Assembly: GCF_947623445.1 (NCBI RefSeq)
Contig: NC_135247.1
Coordinates: forward strand, 6,078,501 to 6,142,500
Direction of reading: 5' to 3'
DNA length: 64,000 nt
DNA from: Clavelina lepadiformis
Taxonomy: Eukaryota; Chordata; Ascidiacea; Aplousobranchia; Clavelinidae
This document shows positions 10,201 to 22,200 of this stretch, in pieces. The notes below the pieces were generated by a model. It worked only from the letters and a program-made list of their open reading frames with translations. It searched no databases and was not told where the DNA came from. Each line of letters starts with the position of its first letter. Within the stretch, counting starts at the first letter, position 1. The translations under genes were made by a program, and so were the position numbers.

Positions 10201-13200
10201 ATTGTCATGCAAATGCGACTTGCATCGTCCTAGAAGATGGTTTCAATTGCACATGCAATGAATTTTTTCATGGTGATGGTGTTGACTGTGAATGTAAGTT
10301 TCATTTTTTTAGTTTAATTTTTTATTTTTAAGTTTGATGTTTAATGAAATATTGTTGGTTTGTATTAATTGTTTGAATTTATCATTTCAGTCACTTGTGA
10401 ACCAAATCCATGCGGAGAAGAACATGAGTGTGTTGCTGTGATTGATAATGTACAAGGTTACACATGCAAGTGTGCTGCAGGACACTTGTTTAATGGTAGA
10501 ACTTGTAAAAGTAAGTTAAGGGTTGTTTGGAATTAAACTTTTAGTTTTTGTCCAATTTCTTACCACTCGCCGTGTTGAAAATTTTATGTTTTGTTGACTG
10601 ATCGTATGGTTTATGTGCCTGAATAAATGGTTTTACAATTTGTTTGAGTTAATTTACATGTGCTTTGAAAATAATTATATTTTCTGCTATTGATTCTAAT
10701 TAATCTGTTATGTTTTTTTCTGTTAAATTTTTTCCCCGTTCTCAAATGTTTGTTAACCAAATCCGTGTTGAGAAGAACATGAGTGTGTTGCTGTAAGTGA
10801 TAATGTGCAAGATTGTTCTTGTGTTTGTGCTTGTGGTTACTTCTATAACAATATCATCTGTATTGGTAAGTGAAGGTAACAAGTAAAACTTTTGTACTAT
10901 CTGCTGTGGTAATATCTCCAAATGTATCTGTTTTTGTAGAAACTGATAAGTGTGTAAATGGATCACATATTTGTCATCAAAATGCAACCTGTACCAACTT
11001 GGAGAATGGCTATAGTTGCATTTGTAATAGATTCTTTCAAGGAAATGGGACCAGTTGCACCTGTATGTTCAATTTACTTTTAACTTGCAGTGAAATAAAA
11101 TGTAATTGTATTTACATTTATGCGCTACAAAAAAGGTTATTGTTCAAATATTTATAATTTTTGTCGCACTTCCAGAACTTTGATGCGTGTTCATCAGATA
11201 ACTTTTTGTGCAGTTGTTTGTGAGCCAAACCCTTGTGGTCACTTACATGAATGCCTTCCAGACACAAGTTCATCAACAGAATATGTTTGCAATTGCCATT
11301 CAAATTATAGTTTCAATGGTATTACTTGCATTGGTAAGTGACAAATAATGATAAACTAAAATAAAAAAATTTTTATTTGTTTTTGGTGCATATGTTTCAA
11401 ACTTTCCGGAAAACTTTGCCTGCATGATAGTAAACAATCTTCAACATTATGCAGATCCATGTCAACCAAATCCATGTGGAGACTTAAGCCAGTGTGTTGT
11501 GCTAAATGATACAATACTGGGATATGCTTGTGTATGTAATATAGGCTTCACCAAAAATGGAAACACTTGTGTTGGTAAGCAGCTTATACAATATACATAT
11601 GTAATCTGCAGCATTTGCTGAACATGTTTAAATAATTGAACAAGTATATCTTAAATATTTTATCAAATAAAATTAGGTAATTGCAGATTTCCTTAAGTTT
11701 TTAACTGTTTTTGTTACATGTTACTTTTTTTCTTGCTTGGTGGGATATTGTTTGAAATGTTATTGCAGACATTGATGAATGCAATCAACCTAACCAATGT
11801 ATCTTTGGGAATTGCACAAATACCATCGGCTCTTTTCAGTGTAATTGCTTTCCTGGTTTTACAGGTAAGTTGTTAAGTAGTTTGTAGTCTGATGGCAAGC
11901 AATATTTTGAAGTTCTAAGCTACGCCATAAACCAATCAACAAGCCAAGTGTCACTTGCACGGGGATTTCCAGCAGTCGTTATCCCAGGTTTGAAACTGCT
12001 CGGTTTATTGCCTTGCTGCTACAAACTTTGCAGTGAAATGTGACACTGTATGACTGACACTAAATTAGCCTGGTGTAAACATTTAAGCCTATTATTTAGC
12101 AAGATTTTACTATATGTGTGCATGGGTTTATCTGGCAGGGCTGATGCATTCAACCTTCAACAGCCCTGACGTCTGTACGACCAGAGTAGGCTATTTACTG
12201 TCTCTGCTTAGGTGTGAGCTGGTATAGTATGGACGTTCTAAACACTTAAAACTTCGCCAGTTAACGTACAGGTGCACAAGGCTTTAAAATATAACTATAA
12301 ACAGATAAGTGGAGACAATTGTTGATGAGAGTTTTCAATTTCTTATAAATAGTGGCAACTGGCAAGGTTTTTATATGCAGTTTGCACTCTGTAGGGTTAT
12401 AAAAACAGTTAAGTTTACTTGAACAAGCTGAATTAAATATGGTGGATTTCTTTTAAAGTGGTTCCCAGATAAGTCTTGGACATTCAAGTAACAACTATCG
12501 TGAAACATCTACTAATTAATGTAAACGCTTTTTATTGAGAACTTTGCCATAATACTTTGAAAATAAATTTGTCAATAACCTGAGGTAGAGTAAAATATTA
12601 CTAATTTTTTGTATGGGCCGTTCATATTCACATGCAGCTGTACAGCAAAGGCACAGCATGTGGCCCATCGTCTGCTTGAAGGTATAGCTTACAACTTCAA
12701 AGTACATCTAACCCATTGCGGCCGTCAACAGACTATGATATGTACAGAACAAGATTTATTTTTGAATGTGCTTAAGTTTGATCTTTAGGTTTAAGTATTT
12801 ATAACAATTATGAGTATATCTTATTTTAAGGGAAATCCTGCACAATCAATATAAATGAATGCTCGGAAGACCCTTGTGATCCTAACGCCCAGTGCATCGA
12901 TTCAACAGGAAGTTATAGTTGTGTTTGTTCAACAAATTTTTGGTAAAACGGAAATGTTAATATTCACAATGCATTGACTTCAACTAAATTGCAGTAATTT
13001 TTTGCTTTTTTGTCATCTGAATTGTCTTGCATTTTTAATCAAATAGAACTGAACCATTTTTGGTTCATTGCGAAAGACTTATCTGATTACCTTATAACTA
13101 AAACGTTTAATCCATGTTTTTAATCAATTTGCTTTATTTATCATCATGATTGAATTTAATCCTGATGTAAAATGTGGCAGTGTTCATTTCGTGCTTTTTA

Positions 13201-16200
13201 CTGCATTTTTTCATCACGCATTCGAACCCAGTATTATACTCTCAACTGAGTTCTATTTTTAACGCTTAACTTGGATGTTTTTTTAAACCAGTGGAGATGG
13301 ATTCACTTGTCATCCAGATCTGCATATAACATTGGCACAAGATAATAGATTAGATGATAATGTAGCTATATGCATAACAACTCAGTGAGTATAAATTTCA
13401 TACATGTTTCAACTTTCTTGTTCATCCTTTATGTTGTTGTTTTGTAGTAATAATCACCACTTGTCCTGTATGTAATTATGTGTGTTTAGACCAGTGAGAA
13501 AAGGCTGATTAACTGTTTTATTCTCTTAGAATACCAATACCGTTTGGAAATGAGCGTTTTCAATTCATATATGTACACAAAAACGGTTTGATTTACTTTA
13601 CTAATGCTGTGGAACGTATTCGTCGTTTGAACAATTTTAATCAGGTTCAGAATCATCAAACCATTGCTCCATTTTGGGATGTTTTTCTTATAGATGAAGA
13701 AGAAGGTGGCAATGTGTTCTGGCAGGTTTGCGAACTTTACATTTATGAGTTATTTATATGAATGGAATATTACATTTTGCACAATTGTATTGGAAAGCAT
13801 AGATAGTTTGGCGATTAGGTATGTTATGTCAAATATCATCTACTGATAACTAACCTAAAATTTGACAACCTTTGCACATTTCCGAATTACAGATATTTCA
13901 CTCATTTAACAAAAATAAAGTGACCAAAATCCGCTTGAATCTTTGTCTTCTCTCTTTTATGTGTAACTGGCTACTTTTTATTTGTGATATTAGAGCATTG
14001 TTTAGTATATATTTGTATTGGAAGATATGTTATCCTTAAAAAAATAATGCTTGAGTATTAATACGGTATGCTTTTTCATGTTTCAAACATTACGAATTTA
14101 ACATATTTACTGAAAATAAATATCGGAGAATTTGCACAGTTACTAGTTGTTTTATATTTCTGCTAAATTTTAAGCCAATTTAGGTCTTTGCTGACTCGGC
14201 TGGTCTTCAGCCATCAGAAGACCCTGCCTTAGCCCGCGCATTATTATTGCAACCTTCTGACTTCACTCCATTATTTCTATTAATTGTTGAATGGAGAAAT
14301 GTCATTCCACATCCTATACGTCAGTTCGGAGACTATGTAAGTTATTCTTTTTCTGAATAATTAAAGTTTTATCTAAACTTTTTTGTGATTGACAAATTGC
14401 ATTAGTTCTATGCGGGTTCGTCAAGAATAACTTACTCATTTATGTTGATATTCAAACTCTGCTGCACATGTTTAATTGAATGATTTATAAAATGGTTTTA
14501 GCCGAGTACATTTCAATGCATTCTCGCATCAGATGGTTCAAAAACGTATGCCTGGTTCATCTATTCGGAATGCAGATTTCAGTGGATACCCCAACTGACA
14601 GGAAGTGGTGCTGTTGTTAGACCTCCTTTTATTGGATTCATTAATTCAAATGGTGAAACAAGAGTTCCAATCAATGAAAGAGCGCCATATGAGGACAGTA
14701 ACATCGGTCAGTGTGAATTCATTACCTTCGTTGTTTAATTAAATCTTTTTCGTTTTATTTGCAACAATATATTTTACAAATGCTGGATCATCTTGAATAG
14801 ATATAGTGTTTAAGAGTTTAATAGATATATACCTTTTTTGACCGCATACAACCCACACAATTCCCACTGATACATATCAATCACCACATGTTAATTGCAT
14901 CGCTTTTATTACAGTAATTAAAGTCCTTACTGTGGTTCTATTTGTCCCACTGCAATGTTTTGTTACAATCAAGTTAGAACAATCTATGTTTAATTACAGG
15001 AGAAGATCATTTACTTACTTTGGATAATCCAAAGTAATTTAATGATCCTTTTAGCTTCCAGTTAATGAACATCCACTTTCAACATTGCTTTTTTAAAGTC
15101 AAGAGTTTTGAAATATGTGCAGCTAAAATAGGATTTGTCTTTGTCTCCCATCAGATACAATATATGATAAACTGTCATCTCTTTTATGTTTTACCAGATA
15201 AGCATTATTATATGTGGTGCTTTCAACCTATATCAGAGGGCATGTGACAACTGTGGGATCAAATATATAGATTAAAAATCCCCGTGACTGTAGAATTTGT
15301 TTGTTACGTTTGCAGGATTGCTCGGAACTTACCGGTACTCAGTGTCAGATAACCTTACTAGCAACCGTGAAGGGAGCTGCTTGGACTGGTGTAACAGTGA
15401 CTCAATGCTGTCCTCATTAGGCCACTATTCATCTTGTCCTTGGGCCTGGTTTCATGCCAGGCGTGACCGACGCTGGACCAGATCACCAGGAAATCTGCGT
15501 CAACTTCAGCGTCTTGGTCTGGACACTTCTGTCTTTTATCCTCCTGGTAAGAGGTTTTATTTTAATAGGTATATATTTAATTTTTAATACCTTCGTCTAT
15601 AATACCAAAGGAATGTACGAAATTCCTTAAAATTTGTTGCAGGCGTAGTTTGCTACCAGCTTCGTTTTTCTTCGATATTCTTTCCTTCATACACTGGTCC
15701 ATTGTGTTGTTACGATTCGAACTTAGGTCGCTTCGAACCACTGTACAGTCGGTTCCAGCGCACACAAATACCCATCACTGCTTTATCATCGGATACAATT
15801 GAGCAGCTATATAATAGTTTTCTACGTAAGATTGTAGATGCAATTATTATCTCAGTGTAAATCTATTATATCATTACAAACAATAAATGAATTTACGCTA
15901 AAAGATATAATTAAGTAAATAAGTAGATGGCAATAAGGATTTGAATTGAACGCTTAAGATGTAAGTTAATTATAGTTTATTGGATATATCAGAAACAGAT
16001 TACCAACCTGAAATAGATTGCTGCACTGCTGGTAGTTACTACTGCGACTTGTTCAGACAGAAAAGGCCAACGGCAAGCACGATACTTTATTTCTTCCCCA
16101 GAATACGTAAGCATTTTTTCAGCATGTTTTAACCTTAATAACTGCCTTCTTTATTCGTGCCATGTCAAGAATTAGTCACGGATACTAATTCAATATTCTA

Positions 16201-19200
16201 ACTATATTATCTTTATATGAAGAATGCAGTTTACAATATACAGCGAATATTTTAACTGAGCCGATATCATTTACAGGATTTACATTCGGTGATCCTCACC
16301 TGCAAACAGTATATGGTGACGAATACACGTTCAATGATCTTGGGGAATATATCCTCCTCAGAGCTCCCAACGAATTTGAACTTCAAGGCCGAATGGCTTT
16401 GGCCCTTGACGTAGACCAAAATCCAACCAAAGCTACTGTCTTTTCTGCATTAGTAGCCAAAGATTTTGTAACTGACAACTTGGTATTGCGTCTCGATTAG
16501 ACTAAATTTTGGAAATGAGCGTTAATGTTGATATGATGCATATTGTGTTTTGTTCCAAACAGGTCAAACACCTTATTTTAAACAAATTTACACCTGTTTT
16601 TAGGTTCTGTTTGAGCCTTCAAATCTCAACGCAAATCAGACTAATGTTTCTGTCAATGGCAGTCCTATCGTTTTTTCAGGTGAAAATTTTTTGTTAGCTA
16701 CAGTACATCCTTTGCTTAACATATCCTGGATATTCTTTGTGGAATGTAGTTTACAACATTGATCAGTTAAAAATTTTGAAGAAGTTCGCCAGAATACAAG
16801 AAAGATGTTTATGTTTTCATCACATGTTCTTAGACGAACTCAACTTACAGGAAGCTCTTCCTCACCTATTGTATCAACGTACAAGCGACGTAAATTATGA
16901 AGTAACCTTCTCTCCAAACATAACGATTACTGTATTCACCATCAGGGGTGTGTTGGGCTTTTCTCTTTCTGTCAGCGATGATTTTAGAGACCGAGTAAAG
17001 GGCCTGCTTGGTTAGTAACTAAAAATGTAACTATGAAATGTTTCCTTCCGTTACTCAAAGTGCAAAAGTTTCGTAACGGGTGTGACTTAATTCTAGGAAC
17101 CTTTGAGACGCCCAGCGGAACAGTCTTAAATACCAGCGACTTTATGTTAAATGGACGTAATGACCTCTTGGAAGGCACGTTTGATCAAGAGAAGGTGTAT
17201 AACTACGGAAAATTATGTGAGCAATGTTTGTTTACATTTTGTTTGTTATCCTTCACAAACTCAAAATAGTTTTTGAAACCAAAAATTTTGCGTTACTTTT
17301 GTGCTCTGGTGCATGTCTATCCGCCTACCAATTTGGTAGCATATCTAACAAAAACGAAATGAAAACATATTCAAGTTAGACTGACATTTGCTAATAATAA
17401 TTTGCTTAATTATTTTTCATATTTTATGTTGTTGAATTAGGGAAGTTACCCGAAGATGAGAGTCTCTTCGTGTACCCAAGCGATACAAATTACAGCACAT
17501 TCAACCCTGGCAACCACACTCCTCCCTTCCTTACCGACCTAATCGATGATTTGACTCAGGAGGAGTACAATAACCTTAAGAGCACTTGCTCCAGCTCCCT
17601 CTCCTGTATGTTTGATCTTGCCGTAACGAACGACATAGCTGCTGCCATGGTGACCGGTGAAATAGCGAAAGAATCAGCCGATAATGAAGTGCAGTCAGGT
17701 AATGTCGTGTTTTACGTAAGATCAAGTGGTCTGTATAATTGCTTTGGTATACTATATGGCGTTAAATTTTGAAGCTTACCGCTCTTAATTTTCCTTCAGA
17801 TAATTCAGCTCCTGTTATTACGTGGGAAGGGGAAGAATTACGTCTTATTGCAAACCACTTCACAACCGCACAGTTTATTGCTACAGATAACAACAGCGAC
17901 TCGTTGACGTTCACTGTAACATCGTTGCCGGGCATTTCTATCAATGGTTTGTACTTTGCTGCGTTGTCAGTTTGTTTCTTCTCGTTTGTATTTTTGTGTG
18001 CAATTTTTACCAGCGGCTAGTGTTATTTTTAGACTCTGGGATTCTGACGGCAAATATTGGCTCTGATCTGTTTGATATCGCGGCCAACAGCACTTCCGCT
18101 CAACTCATCGTGTACGTTAGCGACGGTCTGGTAGAAAGTCAGCTGGTTGTCCCGCTCTTGATATGCGATTGTTCGGGGAAAGGGCAGTGTCTCTGGCGCG
18201 CACCGGCAAGATACGGACAACTTGATTTCAAGGTGAGTGCAAATGATCGTAATTATTCTGTTGTGTACTTGAATAATTTCAAGCTTTAAATATATATAAC
18301 TATACATTTATAATAACTTAAACGCTTATTTTCCACGTAGTGTTTAGTTTAAAGGAAAAAGTATAAGAAAGTTAAAACTATGAACTTTAACTTAGACGAA
18401 TGGCGTTTGTTTGTGCACGGCACGTTTCAGTTATTTACCAAATCAATTTTCTATAGGTTGTAAACTGTGAATGTGATGAAGCATACGACGGAGAATCATG
18501 CCAGTTCGACTTCAATGCGTGTTTTGATAGTCCTTGTTTCACAAACTGTACAGACGCTATTGCCCCAGCTGTGGGTTTCACTTGTCAGCCTTGTCCAAGC
18601 AGCCTCGAAGGTATACGAAATTATAGATCTATTGTTTATTAGATTGAAAATGGCTGATGCGCAGTAGTTTTAGAGAATATTTTGAAGCATTGTGAAAGAA
18701 AAGTTAATGTCTATGAGGTCAATGCTTGATGTCTGTGTCACATTAACTTCGAAGAAATTAAATTAGAACGCAGTACACGAAGCAAAACAATTTTATAATC
18801 TTAAAGTTACAATAAAAGAGTCAATCAGAAAACGATTTCAGAAATAAGCTATAGTATATAAAATTTCTACCTGCAGGCGACGGGATATCATGCCTAGATA
18901 TCGACGAGTGTAATTCTTCAGCTCCAACACACAATTGCGAACAGATCTGCCGCAATATATTCATGGGTTACGAGTGCGATTGCTTCGCGGGCTACCGACG
19001 CACCGAGGCGAAAGTGACAGAACACAACCAGTGTGAAGATATTGACGAATGCTCTGATGTGGATCCTTGCGGAATTAACGCAGGTTGTTCCAACACGAAC
19101 GGTTCGTTCACGTGAGTATTACGCTGCTGTTTTTAGATACGGGTCATGTTATAATGCAAAATGGCGAACTTGTGATTTATTCAACAACTTCCGCTTGTTG

Positions 19201-22200
19201 ATATTAATAATGAAGAATTGAACATGCAAGGCGTGCGACTATTCAACGTCCACTCATTAAGAAGCGCTAATAAATTATGAAGTAATCTGAGAATTTACTT
19301 TACAGTTGTTTTTGTCAACCCGGATTTGTCAACTCGCCTGAGAGCAATTGTGTCGACATTAATGAGTGTGAAAACGCCTCACTTAGCCATTGCCCAAATA
19401 CGACCTTATGTATGAACACGGCTGGTTCTTTTCGCTGTGATTGCTTGCCAGGTTTAACTAGGTGAAGTATAACATCACATTCCAAACAAACACAGTGTTA
19501 TGTTTAAATGCTTTGTACATAGTGTCAATACAAACGTCAATACTTTGAAATCTGGAACATGTTCTATTTTTTAGTTTGTTTATTTTCATTGTCGGATTCT
19601 GTTAAGCATACGCTTAACTGGTTTCTACAACTGATGTTTTATTTAGGTTTTCGAATGCAAATGAGCAGAGTGAGTGCATTAGCTCCAATTGTTCGTTGAT
19701 TGATCCTTGCGTTAACGCCTTATGCAACGATAGCAGCGGTTCTATTGCTTGCGATTGCCTGTAAGTTTTAAGAAGCAGCAAACCCAGTAACAGCAACAAA
19801 ATTTCTTGAGTGAACATGGTGCTTGTTATCTAAAATGGTTACATTGAAAAAATGTCACTTTAAAAGTTCGTTAAAAAGCTGACATGACATAGGTCAGGTC
19901 ATCGCAAGCAAGATGATGCAGTTTGTATCAACATCAACGAATGCGATGAAGACAACATAGATTTCGTCCAACTTTGCTCGTCAAATCAACTTTGCATTGA
20001 TACAGTTGGGGGTTTTACATGCGCAGGTATTTATCAGAGTAAGACTAGGCTACAATACTGAAGACAATTGCTTCATCGTGCATATTGCTAGCCATCCAGT
20101 TGCTATTACTTATTTATTAATGTATGCAAATTCTGGTAACTGCATAACGTATATTTTTTCTGTTAGACGGTGGATATTTATAAAACCATCACTGGGGATT
20201 TTGGTAGTCTAAAGCAGTTAGTTTGCTTTATGATTGAACCGTTCTTTTGCAGATGGAAGTGATTTTCTTGCAACAATTGTAACACGTTTGAAGGCGTTTA
20301 GTGAGAATAGCTTTATTGCATTCGTATCTGAAACCACCAGAAGCGCCGTAGCTGTCAAAAACGTAACTTTTCACACAATTGCTACTAATTCAAATGAAGT
20401 ACAAGTCAGGTACTACTGATACAAAACTATTTTCAGCGAATTAATTACATTCCAAAACAATTGCGCTTATTCTTATTTCATATACGCGTTGTTGTGAATA
20501 CTAAACCAGCTGGCTACTTCAACTTTTTAATCGAACCTCCAATACAGATTTACTGTGTTTGAAGTCTCACAACTTGACGCCTTCCTCACTCTTAGAGCAG
20601 CAATTGCTTCAAACCTTACAGAAGAATTTCACTTTAGGGAGATCCCCATACCGCGTATGGCTTTTAATTGATTTTGATTAATTAATTATTATATTTTAAG
20701 TTTGCAGTTGATTTTACGTTGTTAGCCACTAAGCAATGACATTGGTAACAAAACATCATTGCAATGTTGAACAATTCAGTAATTGTGCAGTTCATCGTCC
20801 AATCAGTGAAGTCTGCGGTGAACTCCAAGACTCAGGAACACAATTTACTGAGAAAGACATCATCACCAAACTGTCGTGCCAACCGCACATGGACATAATT
20901 GCGTAATTTCTTCATAGTTCATTGAGCGTAGTATATTAACTAAGCTAAATATACATCAGCCCAAGCTGATTAGCATTTTTCCAAAGACGAAAAATTGACT
21001 TGTAAACTCTTCAAATATTTACAGTCTACGTCTTGCTTAGGCTAAGCACTTGCAACGTCAGTAGTCTCGGAATCAGTCCCGATTCCTTGTCCATGGGAAG
21101 TCACATGACTCTTGCTACTGACCCGTCTTGTCGACCGCTCATATTTGAAAGTTCCGGCGGAGATCTTTTCTCGACCTTTATTGTTTTTAACAAAGCAGAC
21201 AGACAATGTGGTGTTGAAGTAACGGTAATATTTAACGCCGAGTGTTTATTTGCTACCTTTGGGCGATAGCCAATGCGTACTTGTAATTTAAAGCACTAAT
21301 TTAGGTGTTTGCCATGTCTTTTACGCTTATTAACGAATTATTGACCTAATTTTATATATTTAGGTCGACAACACATCCATCACGTATTTATACACTGTTG
21401 CGTCATCTGGATTTACAATGTTAGCGCCGATAGTTCGATATCGGCCATCATTGGAATATCGAACCCAATGCGTATTTGTTCGAAACTTGTTTGTAACCTC
21501 TCATGAATATGCATATGTCAAGTATGTACGCTATTAAAGTAGCGGTGTAGTATTATTTTTTTCTTTGCAAAATGTGCTTCTGTCTGGTGTTAAAAAGCAT
21601 CAAGTTTTAGTAAAACTTATCCTCAGAAACAGCCTCACAAAAAGTGCATTTATTTGGGAAATGTAAAACATTGCATCAGTATAATAAATCCCGAAGAGAT
21701 GGGGTTAACAAAGGGTAAAACGGAGACAGTTATTTTTTCTTTAAAAAAAATCTTTACGACCGCACAGGAATGACAGTGAAACGAGCAGACGTGTCAAAAG
21801 GTCGTTGTACAGCTTAACAATGTACAGTGACGAAGAAGCTCTGGTATCTTTGGATGATGCAAGTGGTGACCAACCAATAGTGAGGATGGATGATGTCATT
21901 TACTATCGCCTGCATTCTGCCGATAACAGATCAGGTTTTACTCCACAGGTATCTATTTTTTGATTACGAAGTAAATGCTACTGCTCCAGCAATACAATTC
22001 TTATTAATTTGCCATTGGTTAAGGTCAAAGATTGCTGGGTTACGCCGACGTCCGACCCGTTTGACTCCACGAGACAAAATGTTCTACGTGACGGGTAAGT
22101 ATGACGCACAGTTACCTTATTTACTCTATTTTTACATGTTCTTGGCCCTATTAGATATTCACAAAATTTATGAAGAGTTTTTGGTAAGTTACAAAGCAAA

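Larger units (their letters stand above)
6644..10510 (+). repeat. Segmental duplication within the EGF gene, copy 2
   Basis: This block holds B exon 6644-6766, A exon 6841-6960, the hAT element 7127-9872, A exon 9970-10089, B exon 10171-10293 and A exon 10391-10510, matching copy 1 exon for exon. The last A exon is a hybrid: its first half matches the exon at 6242 (VTCEPNPC...[13 protein letters not shown]) and its second half ([12 protein letters not shown]) plus the following intron match the exons at 4088 and 6841. All exons keep phase 1 and six cysteines. Confidence 0.88.

Noticed and set aside
10742..10987. Minus-strand frame over the decayed EGF exon
   Set aside because: It is the reverse of the fossil exon and has no support of its own.
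13200..15730. TTCGAA-type motifs that could be tRNA B boxes
   Set aside because: No matching A box or cloverleaf stems at the right distance around 13213 or 15717.
21025..21040. Acceptor at 21024 for the ZP-N exon
   Set aside because: It would read straight into TAG in the required phase; the acceptor ending at 21040 keeps the frame and the ZP cysteines.
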